This document shows positions 1-9,989 of a DNA stretch of 24,399 bases, in pieces. Within the stretch, counting starts at the first letter, position 1. Every line of letters starts with the position of its first letter. The notes under the pieces were generated by a model. It had not been told where the DNA came from, ran no database searches, and saw nothing but the letters and a program-made list of their open reading frames with translations. The translations under genes and the position numbers were made by a program. The stretch is from a virus: positions 1 to 24,399 of the IMG/VR virus record IMGVR_UViG_3300028735_000033; one strand, 5' to 3'.

Positions 1-2
1 GA

Positions 3-2501
3 TTACAATCCGATATAATATTAAAACTAGAAGAAGCGAGACTTACGGGTAAATTAACATTTCAAAGTGTTAAGGCAATAGCTATATCTGCATTTGAATC
101 AATATCGACGGCAATTAAAACATTGTTGTCAAATCCGTTATTATTAATTCTTGCATCTGTAGGTGTGGCATTTTTACAATGGAAAAAAACACTAGATGTT
201 GCTAAAGCTATTCGTGATGAAACTGGTCTTACTGGAGTAAAAGCTAAATCATTATCCGAAGACGCATCTTTAATTGCAACACGTTTTACCGCAGTTGGTG
301 CAGGATTAGAAGAATCAGGTAAAGCGATATCCGGTCTAGCGAAGGAATTTCAAAATGTTAATATATTAAGTGCAGGAATTAAAGAAAATGCTGCTCTAAT
401 GGTTGGAAGTTTAGGTGTTGCTCCTGATGTTGCTGCAAAAACACTTAGATTATTTAAAAATATGGGAATTAAATCTGATGAAATGTCCGGTAACTTGGCG
501 GCCGCTACTGCAAATCTCGCATCAGCGGCCGGAGTTTCGATAACAGACGCTTTTAATGATTTGGCACAGTCATCTAAAGAAATTTATACTTACTTTAGAG
601 GAAATGCAAAAGAAGCCGCAAAAGCAGTCGTTGAATTAAGAAAAATGGGAACAACATTAAAAGACGCTGTCAATACTGCCGATAACCTGTTAGATTTCGA
701 ATCGAGTATAACTTCAGAATTGGAAGCATCCGTATTGGCTGGAACTCAATTAGATTTTAGTAGGGCTAGATACCTTTCATATACAGGTGATATAGTTGCA
801 GCACAAGAAGAAATTTTAAATCAAATTGGAAAAATACGTAATTTTGATAAAATGGGTCCTATTCAAAAGAAAGCAATTGCAAAAGCAACGGGTATGGAAT
901 TAGATGTATTGGAAAATATGTTAGAGCAAAGAAAACAAATACGTGAAATAGAACGAGACCCTACTAGAAAAAGAGAATATCAAGAATCTTTAAAAGCTCT
1001 AAATGATTTTAGAAATCAAAATAAACTAGATTTAATTACTCAAAATCAAAGATTATTAGCACAAGAAAAAATGAATAAAATGTGGGAAGATTTAATATTT
1101 AAATTATCTAGTGTTTTATTTCCTTTGTTTGAATTTATCTATGATATTGTGGATGCTATAGCAACTACGCTTCAACCGGTTCTTAATATGACATCTAAAA
1201 TCACAAATCTTTTTTCCGGATTGAACACGGGCGGTGGAATTAAGTGGGGTGAAATATTGGGATATGCATCAATAATAAGTATATCTATTGCTATTATAAA
1301 AATAGTTAAGTCATTATTTAAAAATTTAGTGTCCAGTATATCAAATTCACTTTCAGGCTTATTTTCAGCCGGTAAAGAAGGAAAAATTGGAACATTTTTT
1401 AGTAAACTTTTTGGTAAAAAAGAAGAAATTAAAAATACAGAAGATGGAGCTAATAAATTAAAAGGATTAGGAAAAAAAATAGTTGATTTTATAAAAGAAT
1501 TTAAAAGAGTTAGACCTAAAGATTTAATAAATTTTGCATTATCAATGACGGCAATAATAGGAGCAATTGCAGGATTTGCTTTAGCAGTAAGATTATTTAA
1601 AGATGTTGATTTTAAATCATTCAGTTTAGGTATGATAACTTTATTCGGATTAGTAGGTGCAATTAAATTATTGGGTTCTTATAGAAAAAAAATGATTGAA
1701 GGAGCAGTATCGATAGCAATTTTAGGTGCTTCTTTAATTCCAATGGCATACGGAATGAAATTATTAAACGGCGTTAACTTAAACGTGTTGACATTATTAG
1801 CAGGCGGAATAGCAATATTAACAGTTGCGGCAACTGCATTAGGAGCACTTCAACAATCTGGCTTGTTGTTAGCCGGATTAGCAGGATTGGCAGGATTAGC
1901 AGGAGTAACTTATTTATTAGGAAAAGCGTTACAAGAATTTATTCCTGTTGTGAAACCATTTGCAGAAGCAATATCTTTAGTAATAGATACGATAGGAAAT
2001 CAATTTAATAAAATAATAGATTCGATAGGAAGATTAGCAAATATAAATGCAATTAATTTATTAGGCGTAGCAGGAGGAATTACGGCAGTTGGATTAGCAT
2101 TGGCTAATTTTAATACACTAACGGCCGCCTCTACAGTAGGTTCAATTTTTTCTAGAATATTAGGAGGCGAAGACCCGATAGATAAAATTGAGAGATTATC
2201 GAATTTGGGTCCTAATTTACAAATAACTGCACAGGCGGTAAAATCTTTAAGTGATTCGATGAATAATTTAAGAGTACCAAATATTAAAGATATAGATGAA
2301 TTATCAAAAATAGCAGAATCTTCGGTTAAAATACAAAATAATAAACAAACGGATGTAAATGTTAATGTTCCTGAAAATCAAGAAATATTAAAAAAATTAG
2401 ACGAAATGATTCAAGCGATAAGTTCAATGCAAATAAATATGGATAGTAAAAAAGTCGGTGAAATAATATCAAAAACTGCTCCTAATTATGGCAGAGCGTA
2501 A
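3..2501 (+). CDS. Tail tape measure protein, 5'-truncated by the window
   Basis: The frame is open from the first bases of the window, so the start lies upstream and about 832 C-terminal residues are visible; the TTG at 123 is only an internal codon. Tape measure proteins fill the tail tube, set tail length and help DNA cross the host membrane. The visible part begins with an Ala-rich helical region. A long charged helical stretch follows (about 590-1090), then repeated glycine/alanine-rich hydrophobic segments between about 1250 and 2120, including a Leu-Ala-Gly run encoded by four 9-base repeats. That arrangement, the size and the position just before baseplate genes fit the family. The end is polar and ends in NYGRA. 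I did not identify a peptidase or lytic domain. The assignment rests on architecture, not on a catalytic motif, and could change if the upstream part shows another domain. Confidence 0.72.
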   Translation, partial: LQSDIILKLEEARLTGKLTFQSVKAIAISAFESISTAIKTLLSNPLLLILASVGVAFLQWKKTLDVAKAIRDETGLTGVKAKSLSEDASLIATRFTAVGAGLEESGKAISGLAKEFQNVNILSAGIKENAALMVGSLGVAPDVAAKTLRLFKNMGIKSDEMSGNLAAATANLASAAGVSITDAFNDLAQSSKEIYTYFRGNAKEAAKAVVELRKMGTTLKDAVNTADNLLDFESSITSELEASVLAGTQLDFSRARYLSYTGDIVAAQEEILNQIGKIRNFDKMGPIQKKAIAKATGMELDVLENMLEQRKQIREIERDPTRKREYQESLKALNDFRNQNKLDLITQNQRLLAQEKMNKMWEDLIFKLSSVLFPLFEFIYDIVDAIATTLQPVLNMTSKITNLFSGLNTGGGIKWGEILGYASIISISIAIIKIVKSLFKNLVSSISNSLSGLFSAGKEGKIGTFFSKLFGKKEEIKNTEDGANKLKGLGKKIVDFIKEFKRVRPKDLINFALSMTAIIGAIAGFALAVRLFKDVDFKSFSLGMITLFGLVGAIKLLGSYRKKMIEGAVSIAILGASLIPMAYGMKLLNGVNLNVLTLLAGGIAILTVAATALGALQQSGLLLAGLAGLAGLAGVTYLLGKALQEFIPVVKPFAEAISLVIDTIGNQFNKIIDSIGRLANINAINLLGVAGGITAVGLALANFNTLTAASTVGSIFSRILGGEDPIDKIERLSNLGPNLQITAQAVKSLSDSMNNLRVPNIKDIDELSKIAESSVKIQNNKQTDVNVNVPENQEILKKLDEMIQAISSMQINMDSKKVGEIISKTAPNYGRA
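1872..1907 (+). repeat. Four 9-base tandem repeats coding Leu-Ala-Gly
   Basis: Four consecutive copies of GCNGGATTR (1872, 1881, 1890, 1899; the last ends GAGTA) encode a repeated Ala-Gly-Leu unit in a hydrophobic segment of the tape measure protein. They keep the reading frame, so a change in copy number would alter the segment by three residues at a time. Confidence 0.85.
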
Positions 2502-2515
2502 GGAATATATAAAAA

Positions 2516-5500
2516 ATGGAACAAAAAAATTCTAAAATATTAGAAATATATAAAAACAGTACGTTTGCTAATATTGGAAAAAAAGTATCCGACTTACAGT
2601 CTGGTAAAATAACTAATTTATCTACACAGAACATAAATAAATTGGACAAAAAATCTATTTTAGAAATACAAAAAGATTTTCAAAAAGTAGTTGTATTACC
2701 TTATAAAACTATTTTATCAGAACATAGTTTCTTAGAATTCGGTAAAATAAAAATAAATCCAACACAGGGCGTTATTAAATTATTTAATGCAATTAATAAT
2801 AATGTTGGTCCTGTTCCGATTTCCAATCGGTTCGGCGTTTTGAGAGTACCGGTTCAAAATATAAATATAAAAAATAGTGATTTTGATTTATTAAAATATA
2901 AAAAACTTCCGGAAATTAATAATTTAAAAAAACGTTCGGTTTTAGAGCAAAAAACCGACGATATAATTATATCAAAAAATAAAAATAGTTTATTAAGTTT
3001 TAATTTACCAAAAATAAATGAATTTAATACTAATAGTATTTTAAATTTAAATAGTAATTTTGATGATATAGTTAAACTAAAAATTTCGTCTTTATTGGAT
3101 AAAAAATTACCGTTTGAAATAAAAGATTTGCCATATTCTGATGTGCTGCAGTTTAATAGTAGATATGATGATTTAATTATAAAAGATATAAATTCGGTAT
3201 TAAAATTATATCTTTCTTCAAATTTATATAATTCAATACCAGGTCAAGTTAATTTCTTTAGTGATGAAAACGCAGTTGGATTTATGAAATCTGCGCAAAT
3301 CGGACAATCATTTTTCAATTTTAAAAATTTACCTAATATAAAATCTCCGAACAAAACTCCGGAAAAAATTCCCGGCAATATAAAAGAAATGCCAAAAACT
3401 CCGGATAAACCGATAAGTGATATAAATCCTCCTGCAAAAACTTTAGAAAAACCAATTAGTAAATTAATTGATATTGAAAAAACACCAGAAAAAAAGCCGG
3501 CAATAATAAATTTAATGAAAGAAACTCCGGTTAAGAAATATATAGACCCATTACCAATTAAAAAAACTCCGGAAAAACTTGGTTCTGAACTAAATGATAT
3601 GAAAGAAACTCCGGAAAAACTCGGTTCTAAATTAAGAGATATGAGAGAAACTCCAAAAAAAGAATCGATTCCTTTAGGAGTTGTAAATTTTATTCCAGAT
3701 GAATATGCAAAGGGATTTACTCCGAATATTAGATTTTTAGTTACACAGTATGATTTGTCTAAAGTGCCTGAGTTAGAAGCATTTAATTGGAACAATCCTC
3801 CTGGTTATCCTGGAGTTTTAAATCAGTATGTAATATTTTTTTCTAAAAATAGTTCTTCATTTTTATTTAATTCTACAGCATCTGATTTATTAATTAAAGG
3901 ATTTAAAACTCCAAAGGTTCCTATAAATAACTCACAATTAATTATACCTCCGTATCAATATGCTGATGAAAGATTGCCGTCGTGGGCAAAATCATTTGAA
4001 AGCGGAATGTCAAATGCTGCTTCCAAAGCAGCAACATCATTTGCAAAACAAATCAAAAACAGTTTAATATTAAAAGTATTGGATTTAAATCCTCAATTTA
4101 GAAACGATGTTTCAGGAGATTCGAATCCTTTAATTCAAAGTGAATTGATATGGCAACAATTAGCGGGAGAAATATATTTTAAATATAATGAATTTGGCAC
4201 CGTAATTAGAAATGTCAGAGAAAGTGTAATAAATATTACTTCTGGTTTAGTAGGAAGACAGGTTGCTGAAGCTGTAATACCTAAAATAGAATCTGCCGTT
4301 GCATCGTCAACATCAAAATTAATAAATTCTGTTTTAGGAATGCCTTTAGTTAATGAAGAAATGATTTTAATGATGTATCATATTTCTATGGGTACTAAAT
4401 ATACGAAATCAAAAGCATATTTTGATAGGTTGGCTAAAATATATAATAGTAAATATAATTTAGTTGGTGACAATGCAATAAATTATTATGACGAGGAAAA
4501 TAAATACACCACAAAAGGAAATGTAAATAGTAGTAATATTAATACTACAAGTCCAAAATCAACAGCGTCATCTTTATCAAACTTTGTTTCTTTAGAAGAC
4601 GATGCTGAAATGTCTAATTTAAAAGCACTATTAAAAACATTTTCTAAAAAGGATTCTGATTTAGATTATTATAAAATACCTATCGGAGATGTCAATACAA
4701 GCGGTTTAGTAAATACATATTTATTTAAAAATGAATCGGCAACATTTGGTAAAATAGATTTATCAGATAGACCTTACTTTTCAAATAATATTAAAAGCGA
4801 AGGTAAAATTTTTAATTACGGAGAACAATCAAGAACCGGCTCTATAGATATTAATTATTTAATTACTGGAAGTAAAAACGAAAATGACGTTCAAGGTAAA
4901 TCTTTAAGACCAAAAAACAAATCAGTAATACCGTCGAATAACTTTTTACCTAAATCTACTGTGAGCGGTCGTTCTAAAAAAGCGCCTTCGAGTGCAGATG
5001 ACGTGGATGCAGAAAGAACATATTCATATTTATTATCAAAAAAATTAAGAGAGCTAAATAAAAAAACTTTAACTGATATAGGATTTCCAAACAGCGAAAA
5101 TAATTTCTCAGACAGAAAAAATAAAGCCTATATGTCTATAATGCCATCGGAAGATAGTACTGATTATATAAAACCTAAAAAATATGAAGATGATGATTTA
5201 ATCGATTTCTATTTTGAAGATTTATCTACATTATCAGAACGTGATGAAACTATTGTAATTCCTTTTAGAGCTAATATAACATCAATCGGAGATTCAGTAA
5301 ATGCAAATTGGTCTCCTCAGGATTATATGGGCAGAGCTGATAAATTTTGGATTTATCAAGGATTTGAAAGAAGGCTTTCAGTATCTTTTGATGTAGCGAT
5401 AAACAGTGAAGATGAATTTATTGCTAGTTGGAATAAAATAAATTATTTACATGGAATGTGTTATCCTGTATCTTATCCAGCTGAAATTTCGATGAAAGCA

Positions 5501-5905
5501 CCAATAATGGCAATAACGATAGGAAATTTATTTAATAAAGTTAAAGTTATATTAAATAGTTTTAGTGTAAATATGGATGGCAATACTTTATGGGAAATAA
5601 AAGAAAATTTTCAATTGCCGATGTATATAAAAATTCAAGTTGAATTTACAGTATTGTTTGATGATACACCTATTGCGAGAGCAAGACATTATGCTCAGGA
5701 TACTGGAGAAATTGATTGGATTAGACCAGTATGGTATGAATATACTGAAGGTAATGTTTCTCAGAATAATAAAAATCGAACTTCGATTGGTAATGATGCA
5801 AATGGAAATATTATATCGACAAATGAAGTAGAGAAAGCAAATTCATCGGAGTTATCTGGCAGATTAACCGGTTTAAATTTTAATTCAATTAATTTTAGAA
5901 GATAA
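2516..5905 (+). CDS. Large baseplate protein, tail-tube initiator-like C-terminus
   Basis: This is an 1129-residue protein starting at ATG 2516, with TAAGGA at 2499-2504 overlapping the tape measure stop. Three zones can be seen. Residues 1-275 are Asn/Lys/Ile-rich. Residues about 277-386 are a Pro/Lys-rich linker with recurring TPEK units. The rest is mixed and includes an Ala-rich helical stretch near residue 500. The last 200 residues (about 905-1065) contain a compact beta-rich domain with the signatures DYMGRADKFWIYQGFER and YLHGMCYP. I read this as like the tube-initiator/baseplate proteins that sit between tape measure and hub in contractile tails (gp48/gp54 role in T4). Position between the tape measure gene and a LysM baseplate gene supports this. 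The fold assignment is inference. A general virion structural protein is the fallback. Confidence 0.55.
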   Translation: MEQKNSKILEIYKNSTFANIGKKVSDLQSGKITNLSTQNINKLDKKSILEIQKDFQKVVVLPYKTILSEHSFLEFGKIKINPTQGVIKLFNAINNNVGPVPISNRFGVLRVPVQNINIKNSDFDLLKYKKLPEINNLKKRSVLEQKTDDIIISKNKNSLLSFNLPKINEFNTNSILNLNSNFDDIVKLKISSLLDKKLPFEIKDLPYSDVLQFNSRYDDLIIKDINSVLKLYLSSNLYNSIPGQVNFFSDENAVGFMKSAQIGQSFFNFKNLPNIKSPNKTPEKIPGNIKEMPKTPDKPISDINPPAKTLEKPISKLIDIEKTPEKKPAIINLMKETPVKKYIDPLPIKKTPEKLGSELNDMKETPEKLGSKLRDMRETPKKESIPLGVVNFIPDEYAKGFTPNIRFLVTQYDLSKVPELEAFNWNNPPGYPGVLNQYVIFFSKNSSSFLFNSTASDLLIKGFKTPKVPINNSQLIIPPYQYADERLPSWAKSFESGMSNAASKAATSFAKQIKNSLILKVLDLNPQFRNDVSGDSNPLIQSELIWQQLAGEIYFKYNEFGTVIRNVRESVINITSGLVGRQVAEAVIPKIESAVASSTSKLINSVLGMPLVNEEMILMMYHISMGTKYTKSKAYFDRLAKIYNSKYNLVGDNAINYYDEENKYTTKGNVNSSNINTTSPKSTASSLSNFVSLEDDAEMSNLKALLKTFSKKDSDLDYYKIPIGDVNTSGLVNTYLFKNESATFGKIDLSDRPYFSNNIKSEGKIFNYGEQSRTGSIDINYLITGSKNENDVQGKSLRPKNKSVIPSNNFLPKSTVSGRSKKAPSSADDVDAERTYSYLLSKKLRELNKKTLTDIGFPNSENNFSDRKNKAYMSIMPSEDSTDYIKPKKYEDDDLIDFYFEDLSTLSERDETIVIPFRANITSIGDSVNANWSPQDYMGRADKFWIYQGFERRLSVSFDVAINSEDEFIASWNKINYLHGMCYPVSYPAEISMKAPIMAITIGNLFNKVKVILNSFSVNMDGNTLWEIKENFQLPMYIKIQVEFTVLFDDTPIARARHYAQDTGEIDWIRPVWYEYTEGNVSQNNKNRTSIGNDANGNIISTNEVEKANSSELSGRLTGLNFNSINFRR
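3566..3649 (+). repeat. Two 42-base tandem repeats (TPEKLGS units)
   Basis: Two adjacent 42-base units (3566-3607 and 3608-3649) encode 14-residue repeats beginning TPEKLGS. A third partial copy starts at 3650. They lie inside a longer Pro/Lys-rich linker (about 3346-3670) with further degenerate TPEK and TPDK units, suggesting expansion by tandem duplication followed by drift. Confidence 0.85.
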
Positions 5906-5920
5906 AAAATCGGAGATTAA

Positions 5921-5929
5921 TATATTTAT
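5921..5929 (+). promoter_or_regulatory. TATATTTAT motif overlapping a start codon (weak candidate)
   Basis: An exact copy of the motif found before the replication units lies here, but its last two bases are the first two of the ATG at 5928. If it were a promoter, transcripts would begin inside the LysM gene, so it may be chance or may serve the following genes. Confidence 0.2.
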
Positions 5930-6227
5930 GGTAGGAAGATATGATATACCGAATAATAAAATAAGATTAACTAACGGAAAAATAGTATATAAAAGTATAT
6001 TATTTCCTAAAATAGAAGAATCTGAAGATGATATATATATAATATCAAAAGCCGGTGATAGATTGGATTTATTAGCAAAAAAATATTATAATGATGTTAC
6101 TAAATGGTGGATTATAGCACATGCGAATAAAATAAAAGGAACTTTAATTGTTACTCCTGGAAAACAAATTAGAATACCTATGAATATAAGTAAAATAAAC
6201 AGAAATTTATTGGAGTTAAACACTTGA
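5928..6227 (+). CDS. LysM-domain baseplate wedge protein (gp53/gpX-like)
   Basis: A 99-residue protein. Residues about 36-84 form a LysM-type module: a turn around KAGDRLDLLAKKYY, then WWIIAHANKIKG, then a TPGKQIRIP end, which is the usual closing strand. Short LysM proteins next to tail genes are known in contractile phages (T4 gp53, P2/Mu gpX) and related injection systems, where the module works as a structural piece of the baseplate rather than as a cell-wall binder. T4 gp53 is about twice this length, so this is a minimal version. The start ATG has CGGAG at 5911-5915, a rather long spacing of 12 bases. The 3' end overlaps the next gene (TTGA), so the two are probably translationally coupled. 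Confidence 0.8.
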   Translation: MVGRYDIPNNKIRLTNGKIVYKSILFPKIEESEDDIYIISKAGDRLDLLAKKYYNDVTKWWIIAHANKIKGTLIVTPGKQIRIPMNISKINRNLLELNT

Positions 6228-6784
6228 ACGAGAAATATATATCAGATTACGCAAATGCAAAAGAATTTATCTCGCATTATGATAAATTAAAAAAAGTTGA
6301 AATTTATATTCCAACTCCAGGAATGTCAATTCCGTCGGATTCAGACTATAAAAAGGGATATTATTATAGATATTTTTATAGATTGTCAAATGATAAAAAT
6401 TCTACAATATATGAATGTAAAGAAAGTGAATATAATAAAATAAAAAATGACCCGATATACAGAGTTTTAAAAATAAAATGGAAATTAATAGGTCCTTCTG
6501 CAAAAGAAATAAACGAAAAGATTATAAATACTGCTAATAATATTATGCCTGGTATAAAATCTATATTAATAGAACCGTTGCAGTTTTGGAAAAATTTACC
6601 TGATGTCGTTCGGGATTTTGATGTTACAGATAAAATTCCGAGAATTGAAATAAAAAAAAAGCGGTATAATATAAATGTTATATCTGCAGTATTATTTGAT
6701 GATACCGGCCTGATATATCTGTTAACTGAGTTAAATGATATAATTTATACTGAAGACGGATATGGTTTATTAATAGAAATGTAA
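6224..6784 (+). CDS. Putative tail/baseplate protein of unknown role
   Basis: A 186-residue protein that starts at TTG 6224 inside the stop of the preceding gene, with TGGAG at 6211-6215 as a plausible ribosome site. No catalytic motif, signal peptide or membrane segment is seen. The N-terminal half is rich in Tyr and Lys (KKGYYYRYFYR at about residues 43-53). The middle has a KWKLIGPSAKEIN segment, and the C-terminus contains short beta-like stretches ending in GYGLLIEM. Its place between the LysM wedge protein and the hub, with tight coupling to the former, suggests a tail or baseplate component. I do not recognise the family, so the function is inferred from context only. Confidence 0.55.
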   Translation: MNEKYISDYANAKEFISHYDKLKKVEIYIPTPGMSIPSDSDYKKGYYYRYFYRLSNDKNSTIYECKESEYNKIKNDPIYRVLKIKWKLIGPSAKEINEKIINTANNIMPGIKSILIEPLQFWKNLPDVVRDFDVTDKIPRIEIKKKRYNINVISAVLFDDTGLIYLLTELNDIIYTEDGYGLLIEM

Positions 6785-6808
6785 AATAAAAAATAAGGAT
6801 ATAAAATC

Positions 6809-9800
6809 TTGGCTAATACAAATGAATATCTTGGTTTTCCTTTTATATCAAATATAAATGAATATGTTCAAAGAGAATTAAATACTAGGTCTAAAGACAG
6901 AATTCGTGGAATAACTCCATATATAAAAGTAACTCCGGGTTTTACTGTCGATGGCACAGTTGATAGTAAAATAGTTTTAAAAGGTATAGAATCTTTGGCA
7001 TTTACGAATCCTTCGGAATATACTTTTACTGAACTATATAGACCTCAGCTTTATTTTAGGCCTTTGCCGGCAGTTAAATCAGTTTCTGTTGATTATTTAA
7101 ATCAATTTGGTAGTGTTAAGAAAGCAGTAATAAGCTGGGTTTGTCATACATTAGAAGACTTAGAAAGATTATCTCCTTATTTTTTAAATCCTGGACAAAC
7201 AGTTTTTATAGAATGGGGATGGAGTAATAAAGCAATACAAGCGATAGAAAATGACCCTAAAATAAATTTAAGAAATTATTTGTGTTATGTTAAAAGAAAA
7301 AGACTTGAAACGAATGGAAACTACGATGGAATGTTAGGAATAATAGTAAATTATTCATTTTCATTAAATCGAGATGGCGGATTCGATTGTACAACCGAAG
7401 TTGTTTCTGCTGGTTATTTGATGGAAGGATTAACTCTTCCAAATCAATATACTAAAGATTTGAGTGGAAATGAATTTAATAATAAAAATCCAGAAAATCA
7501 AGAATCGCAAGAAGAAAAAGTATTTAAGCCACTTAAATATTTTTTAGAAAATGATTTCTATGCTCAAATAAAAAATCATTTAGGAAATCCAAATTTCGGA
7601 AATTTAGATTCTGATTATTTTTTATTAAAAGACGATAGTCTTGGTAAAGGAACGCAGTATTTGGATAATGATAAAAATAGAACAAATAAAACCGAAGATG
7701 TGGAGGTATCGACAGGCGACGGTAGCAAAGAATTAGAAATAACAGTGCGTGCAGCAGTATATGCGAGTTGGGGATATTTAGAAGATTATGTTATAAATCC
7801 GCATATATCAATACAACTTTCCGATGATAATTTATTATTTAAATTTGATAGTAGTGGTGTTAAAATATCATCGCATCCATATTTAAGAACTACAGATTTA
7901 TCTGTTTTTATTTTACCTCAACCTAATAATAACACGGATTTAATTCCAAGCAATTACTTTAATTCAGGTAGTGAAGAAAATGGTTTTGGTTATGTTAGAA
8001 GATTACTAATAAATGTAGAATATTTTAAAGAAGTTTTTTTAAATTCTACAACTTTAAATGATGCTGTAATACAATTGTTTTCTGGTATAAATGATGCATG
8101 TATAAATTATTGGAATTTTAGAATATCTCCGCAAGAAAGTAGCGAGTGTGATGAAAATTTACAAGAAAATAATAATTTAAATAAAAATGAATTAAATACA
8201 ACAACAACAAATGAAGCATTTGTTTCGGAAAATTATCAAGGATTAACTCAAACTTATACTGCTCCAGCAGATAAAACCTATGTTAACATTAATAAAAATA
8301 ATAAGTTACAACAAGATGTAACACCGAGTGCTGTAATAAATAAAAAATCAATTGTAAAACAGAAAATTGTAGATATTAATTATTCTGGTACAAAAAATGC
8401 AGAATTGGATATAATAAGACAGAATGTATATGCTTTTAGAACTAAAACATTCAATGAAGAACCGTATGGAAAAGATTTAAATAGTGTTGTTAGGAATGTT
8501 TCTTTACAATCTAAATTATCTAGCCAGGCAGCAATGAATGTTTTCTTTTCGGCGCATTCTGCAAATGGTGGTGTTATGGGAACTCCAAGTAATAATACAT
8601 TTAAAAGTTTATATAATTTTTCAATAAATGGTATTGAATACGATAAAGCTAGAGACACATTTTCTTTAGGTCCATATCTTGCTGTAAATACAGGACTTCC
8701 AACTCCCGAACCCGAAGAAAATGAAAGTAAGTTAACTCCAGGAATTGATGATGAACTTGAATTACTTGCCCAATCACAAGCATATGGTAAAAAATTATCT
8801 AACTTTTTACCTATTAAAAACAGCGGATATACATGTGAAGTTACTGGAATGTATTTTATAGAAAATACCGGAAAGAGTACATACGAAAAGAAAGAAACTG
8901 AAGAAACGAAGATAAATATTAGTTTACCGACTGTTTTTGGTCCCGATATACCAATGTCTTTTACTAAAAAAGAAGAAAAAACAAAAACGGTGAAAGTAAA
9001 TAAAGATTCAAGAGTATATTTGACCGGAATAGAAGGCATGAGAATGGCAGTTCTCTGTTCTCCCGATGGAGGTCCTCCACAAAATGCATCCGAGGCTTTA
9101 GTTCCTTTAGAATGTGAAATTGAATTAGAGGGTATATCCGGAATTAGAATAGGAGATGTTTTTACTATTGACCATATACCACAAATATATCAAAACCATG
9201 GATTATTTCAAGTGATAGGAATAACAGATTCAATAGATAATAATTCCTGGATTACAAAATTAAAAGCTCAGTTTAGAGTATTTAGAACTGCAATTAATTA
9301 TGCCAAAATCAAAAAATCTAAAATTAGAAGACCCGAACAAGACGTTAACATTATTAATTATTCTCTTCCTGTTCCAGACAGTATAAAAGATAAAATATTA
9401 ACTGAAGATGATTATATAAATGCGGCCAATGAATTAAATATAGAACTCGCTGTTATAAAGGCGGTTGCTGAAGTCGAATCTTCGGGAATCGGATTTCTTA
9501 GCGATGGAAGTCCGAAAATATTATTCGAAGCTCATATATTTAGTAGATTAACAGGCAGACGCTACGATAAAACTAATCGTAATATAAGTAGTCCAAGATG
9601 GAATAAAAGTTTATATGTTGGCGGTTTCGGAGAACATAAAAGACTTAAATTAGCGATGAGTTTAGATAAAGAAGCCGCTTTACAATCCGCAAGTTGGGGC
9701 AAATTTCAAATTTTAGGAATTAATTATAAAATAAGCGGATGGAATAGCATCAATAGTTTTGTTGATGATATGTATAAGCATGAAAATCAACATTTAAAGG

Positions 9801-9961
9801 CTTTTATTGGCTTTGTTAAAAGTAAAAAATTGGTTGAATATTTACGAAAAAAAGATTGGAATAGTTTTGCTTATTATTATAATGGACCTAAATATAAAGA
9901 AAATCATTATGATTTAAAATTACAGCGTGCCTATGAAAAATATAAATTTCAAGAAAAATAA
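6809..9961 (+). CDS. Baseplate hub fused to C-terminal N-acetylmuramidase
   Basis: A 1050-residue protein from TTG 6809, with AAGGAT 8 bases upstream. The N-terminal region (about residues 25-200) contains segments such as HTLEDLERLSPYFLNPGQ and FIEWGWS, which I read as a contractile-tail hub of the gp27 type. Residues about 770-830 form another beta-rich hub-like segment (GISGIRIGDVFTIDHIP). After a linker, residues about 865-1050 are a muramidase of the DUF3380 kind. AEVESSG (887-893) would hold the catalytic Glu, probably E890. ILFEAH, RWN, SWGKFQILG and YYYNGP follow in the expected order. The enzyme would cut peptidoglycan glycan strands when the tail contracts, as the T4 gp5 lysozyme domain does. 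The muramidase call is strong, the hub call moderate. No needle-like repeat is obvious. Confidence 0.82.
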   Translation: MANTNEYLGFPFISNINEYVQRELNTRSKDRIRGITPYIKVTPGFTVDGTVDSKIVLKGIESLAFTNPSEYTFTELYRPQLYFRPLPAVKSVSVDYLNQFGSVKKAVISWVCHTLEDLERLSPYFLNPGQTVFIEWGWSNKAIQAIENDPKINLRNYLCYVKRKRLETNGNYDGMLGIIVNYSFSLNRDGGFDCTTEVVSAGYLMEGLTLPNQYTKDLSGNEFNNKNPENQESQEEKVFKPLKYFLENDFYAQIKNHLGNPNFGNLDSDYFLLKDDSLGKGTQYLDNDKNRTNKTEDVEVSTGDGSKELEITVRAAVYASWGYLEDYVINPHISIQLSDDNLLFKFDSSGVKISSHPYLRTTDLSVFILPQPNNNTDLIPSNYFNSGSEENGFGYVRRLLINVEYFKEVFLNSTTLNDAVIQLFSGINDACINYWNFRISPQESSECDENLQENNNLNKNELNTTTTNEAFVSENYQGLTQTYTAPADKTYVNINKNNKLQQDVTPSAVINKKSIVKQKIVDINYSGTKNAELDIIRQNVYAFRTKTFNEEPYGKDLNSVVRNVSLQSKLSSQAAMNVFFSAHSANGGVMGTPSNNTFKSLYNFSINGIEYDKARDTFSLGPYLAVNTGLPTPEPEENESKLTPGIDDELELLAQSQAYGKKLSNFLPIKNSGYTCEVTGMYFIENTGKSTYEKKETEETKINISLPTVFGPDIPMSFTKKEEKTKTVKVNKDSRVYLTGIEGMRMAVLCSPDGGPPQNASEALVPLECEIELEGISGIRIGDVFTIDHIPQIYQNHGLFQVIGITDSIDNNSWITKLKAQFRVFRTAINYAKIKKSKIRRPEQDVNIINYSLPVPDSIKDKILTEDDYINAANELNIELAVIKAVAEVESSGIGFLSDGSPKILFEAHIFSRLTGRRYDKTNRNISSPRWNKSLYVGGFGEHKRLKLAMSLDKEAALQSASWGKFQILGINYKISGWNSINSFVDDMYKHENQHLKAFIGFVKSKKLVEYLRKKDWNSFAYYYNGPKYKENHYDLKLQRAYEKYKFQEK

Positions 9962-9989
9962 AATTTTTTATATTTTAGCGTAAAAAATA

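Noticed and set aside
3244-3795. 183-codon minus-strand frame with repeated FSGV units
   Set aside because: It is the antisense reading of the TPEK repeats in the large baseplate gene; the repeat periodicity comes from the sense strand.
8380-9039. 219-codon open frame on the minus strand
   Set aside because: It lies wholly inside the hub-muramidase gene, has no ribosome site or family motif, and its Ser/Phe/Leu-rich composition is that of an antisense shadow.
9964-9987. Terminator between tail genes and polymerase
   Set aside because: Only a 7-bp A-T stem (TTTTTTA with TAAAAAA) is present and it overlaps the candidate promoter region; too weak to support.
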